Shown here: positions 5,737 through 6,169 of the stretch, piece by piece
Layout: the number at the start of each line of letters is the position of its first letter
Position numbering within the stretch: the stretch's first letter is position 1
DNA from: Candidatus Cloacimonadota bacterium
GTDB taxonomy: Bacteria > Cloacimonadota > Cloacimonadia > Cloacimonadales > JAJBBL01
Assembly (NCBI GenBank): GCA_020532365.1
Contig: JAJBBL010000011.1
Coordinates: 1-6,169 of the forward strand
DNA length: 6,169 bases
Direction: 5' to 3'
The notes under the pieces: model-generated
The model's database searches: none
The model's input: only the letters and a program-made list of their open reading frames with translations
What the model was told of the DNA's origin: nothing
Made by a program: the position numbers and the translations under genes

Positions 5737-6169
5737 ATGAAAAACATTGATCTAATCAGACAAGAGGCTCGAGCAATAATTAAACAGGCGGGTGAGATAA
5801 TTCTTCAAGAGAAGAGAAGTCTTATGAAGATTGTCACGAAAAGCAACGAGTTTGACCTCGTCACCCAGCTCGACTTGAAAATAGAGAAATTTCTTAAGGA
5901 AGAGCTAAGTAAACTACTTCCCGATAGTAAATTTATCGCTGAAGAGACTGACTCTAAGCTGAAAGAGTATCCTCTATTGTGGGTGATAGATCCGCTTGAT
6001 GGCACGACTAACTACGTGCATAATTTGCCGTTTTTTGCAGTGTCGGTAGCTCTGATGATTGATAACAGGCTTGAGCTCGGATTTGTTTACAACCCTGTAA
6101 TGGACGAGTTTTTTGAAGCGGAGAGGGGTAAAGGAGCGTTACTCAATGGTGAAAAAATATCGGTATCAA
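5737..6169 (+). CDS. Inositol monophosphatase family protein (partial, N-terminal 144 residues)
   Basis: The gene starts at ATG 5737, 5 nt after the endonuclease IV stop, with an AAGGAAG SD 8 nt upstream that overlaps the end of that gene. It is open to the right edge. It has the Mg2+-dependent phosphatase signature: FDLVTQLD (39-46), the metal-binding AEET (Glu69, Glu70), and motif A WVIDPLDGTTNYVHNLPFF (82-100) with Asp85, Asp88, Gly89 and Thr90. GFVYNPVMDEFFEAERGKGALLNG follows, as in SuhB and IMPase proteins. The second metal motif (WDxAA), expected near residue 210, lies beyond the edge. Family members hydrolyse inositol-1-phosphate, fructose-1,6-bisphosphate or nucleotide 3'-phosphates (CysQ type). 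The sequence resembles the SuhB/IMPase branch most, but the substrate is undecided. It is the fourth gene of the plus-strand run. Confidence 0.93.
   Translation, partial: MKNIDLIRQEARAIIKQAGEIILQEKRSLMKIVTKSNEFDLVTQLDLKIEKFLKEELSKLLPDSKFIAEETDSKLKEYPLLWVIDPLDGTTNYVHNLPFFAVSVALMIDNRLELGFVYNPVMDEFFEAERGKGALLNGEKISVS

Noticed and set aside
5805..6005. Minus-strand open frame of 66 codons, serine-rich
   Set aside because: It is antisense to the conserved metal-binding motifs of the inositol-monophosphatase gene, and the serine richness is a by-product of that sense coding.

Overview
The window is bacterial DNA, dense in genes and moderately AT-rich. It looks chromosomal and comes from what is probably an anaerobe or fermenter. 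Clear Shine-Dalgarno (SD) sequences precede most genes: GGAGG, GAGGAG, AGGGGAG, AAGGGGG, AGGAG and AAGGAAG. This argues against typical Bacteroidota, which rarely use them. The aldehyde dehydrogenase is of the long ALDH4 type, and the hydrogenase subunits are of the NAD(P)-linked [FeFe] kind. Together these would suit Cloacimonadota or another FCB-group or clostridial-like anaerobe, but the taxonomic guess is weak.

Left block, minus strand, read right to left. A complete 539-residue L-glutamate gamma-semialdehyde (1-pyrroline-5-carboxylate) dehydrogenase (2335-716) is followed by a 120-residue HndB-like thioredoxin-fold 'ferredoxin' (644-282). The start of a NuoE/HndA-type [2Fe-2S] subunit (203-1) then runs off the left edge. 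The gaps are 71 and 78 nt with no visible terminator, so the three may be co-transcribed. The dehydrogenase would make NADH from proline or ornithine carbon, and the hydrogenase-type subunits belong to complexes that exchange electrons between NAD(P)H and H2. The HndB-like protein contains no cysteine at all, so it cannot hold the usual iron-sulfur cluster.

Middle, 2336-2737: a divergent intergenic region of about 400 bp. It holds a 23-codon open segment without a start on the minus strand, probably a gene remnant. Next to it is an imperfect palindrome of about 120 bp with mutually exclusive pairings. Two similar 16-bp G-rich motifs, 22 bp apart, lie in front of the plus-strand genes.

Right block, plus strand. 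A nitroreductase with a TTG start (2738-3328), a membrane cardiolipin synthase of the phospholipase D family (3337-4854), endonuclease IV (4892-5731) and the first 144 codons of an inositol-monophosphatase family protein (5737 to the right edge) are separated by only 5-37 nt and have no terminators between them. They form a likely operon of housekeeping functions: flavin redox chemistry, phospholipid synthesis, abasic-site repair and sugar-phosphate hydrolysis. They share no obvious pathway.

No tRNA, rRNA, CRISPR array, transposase or phage gene is visible. The features that most deserve a second look are the cysteine-free HndB homologue and the structured intergenic element beside the gene remnant.
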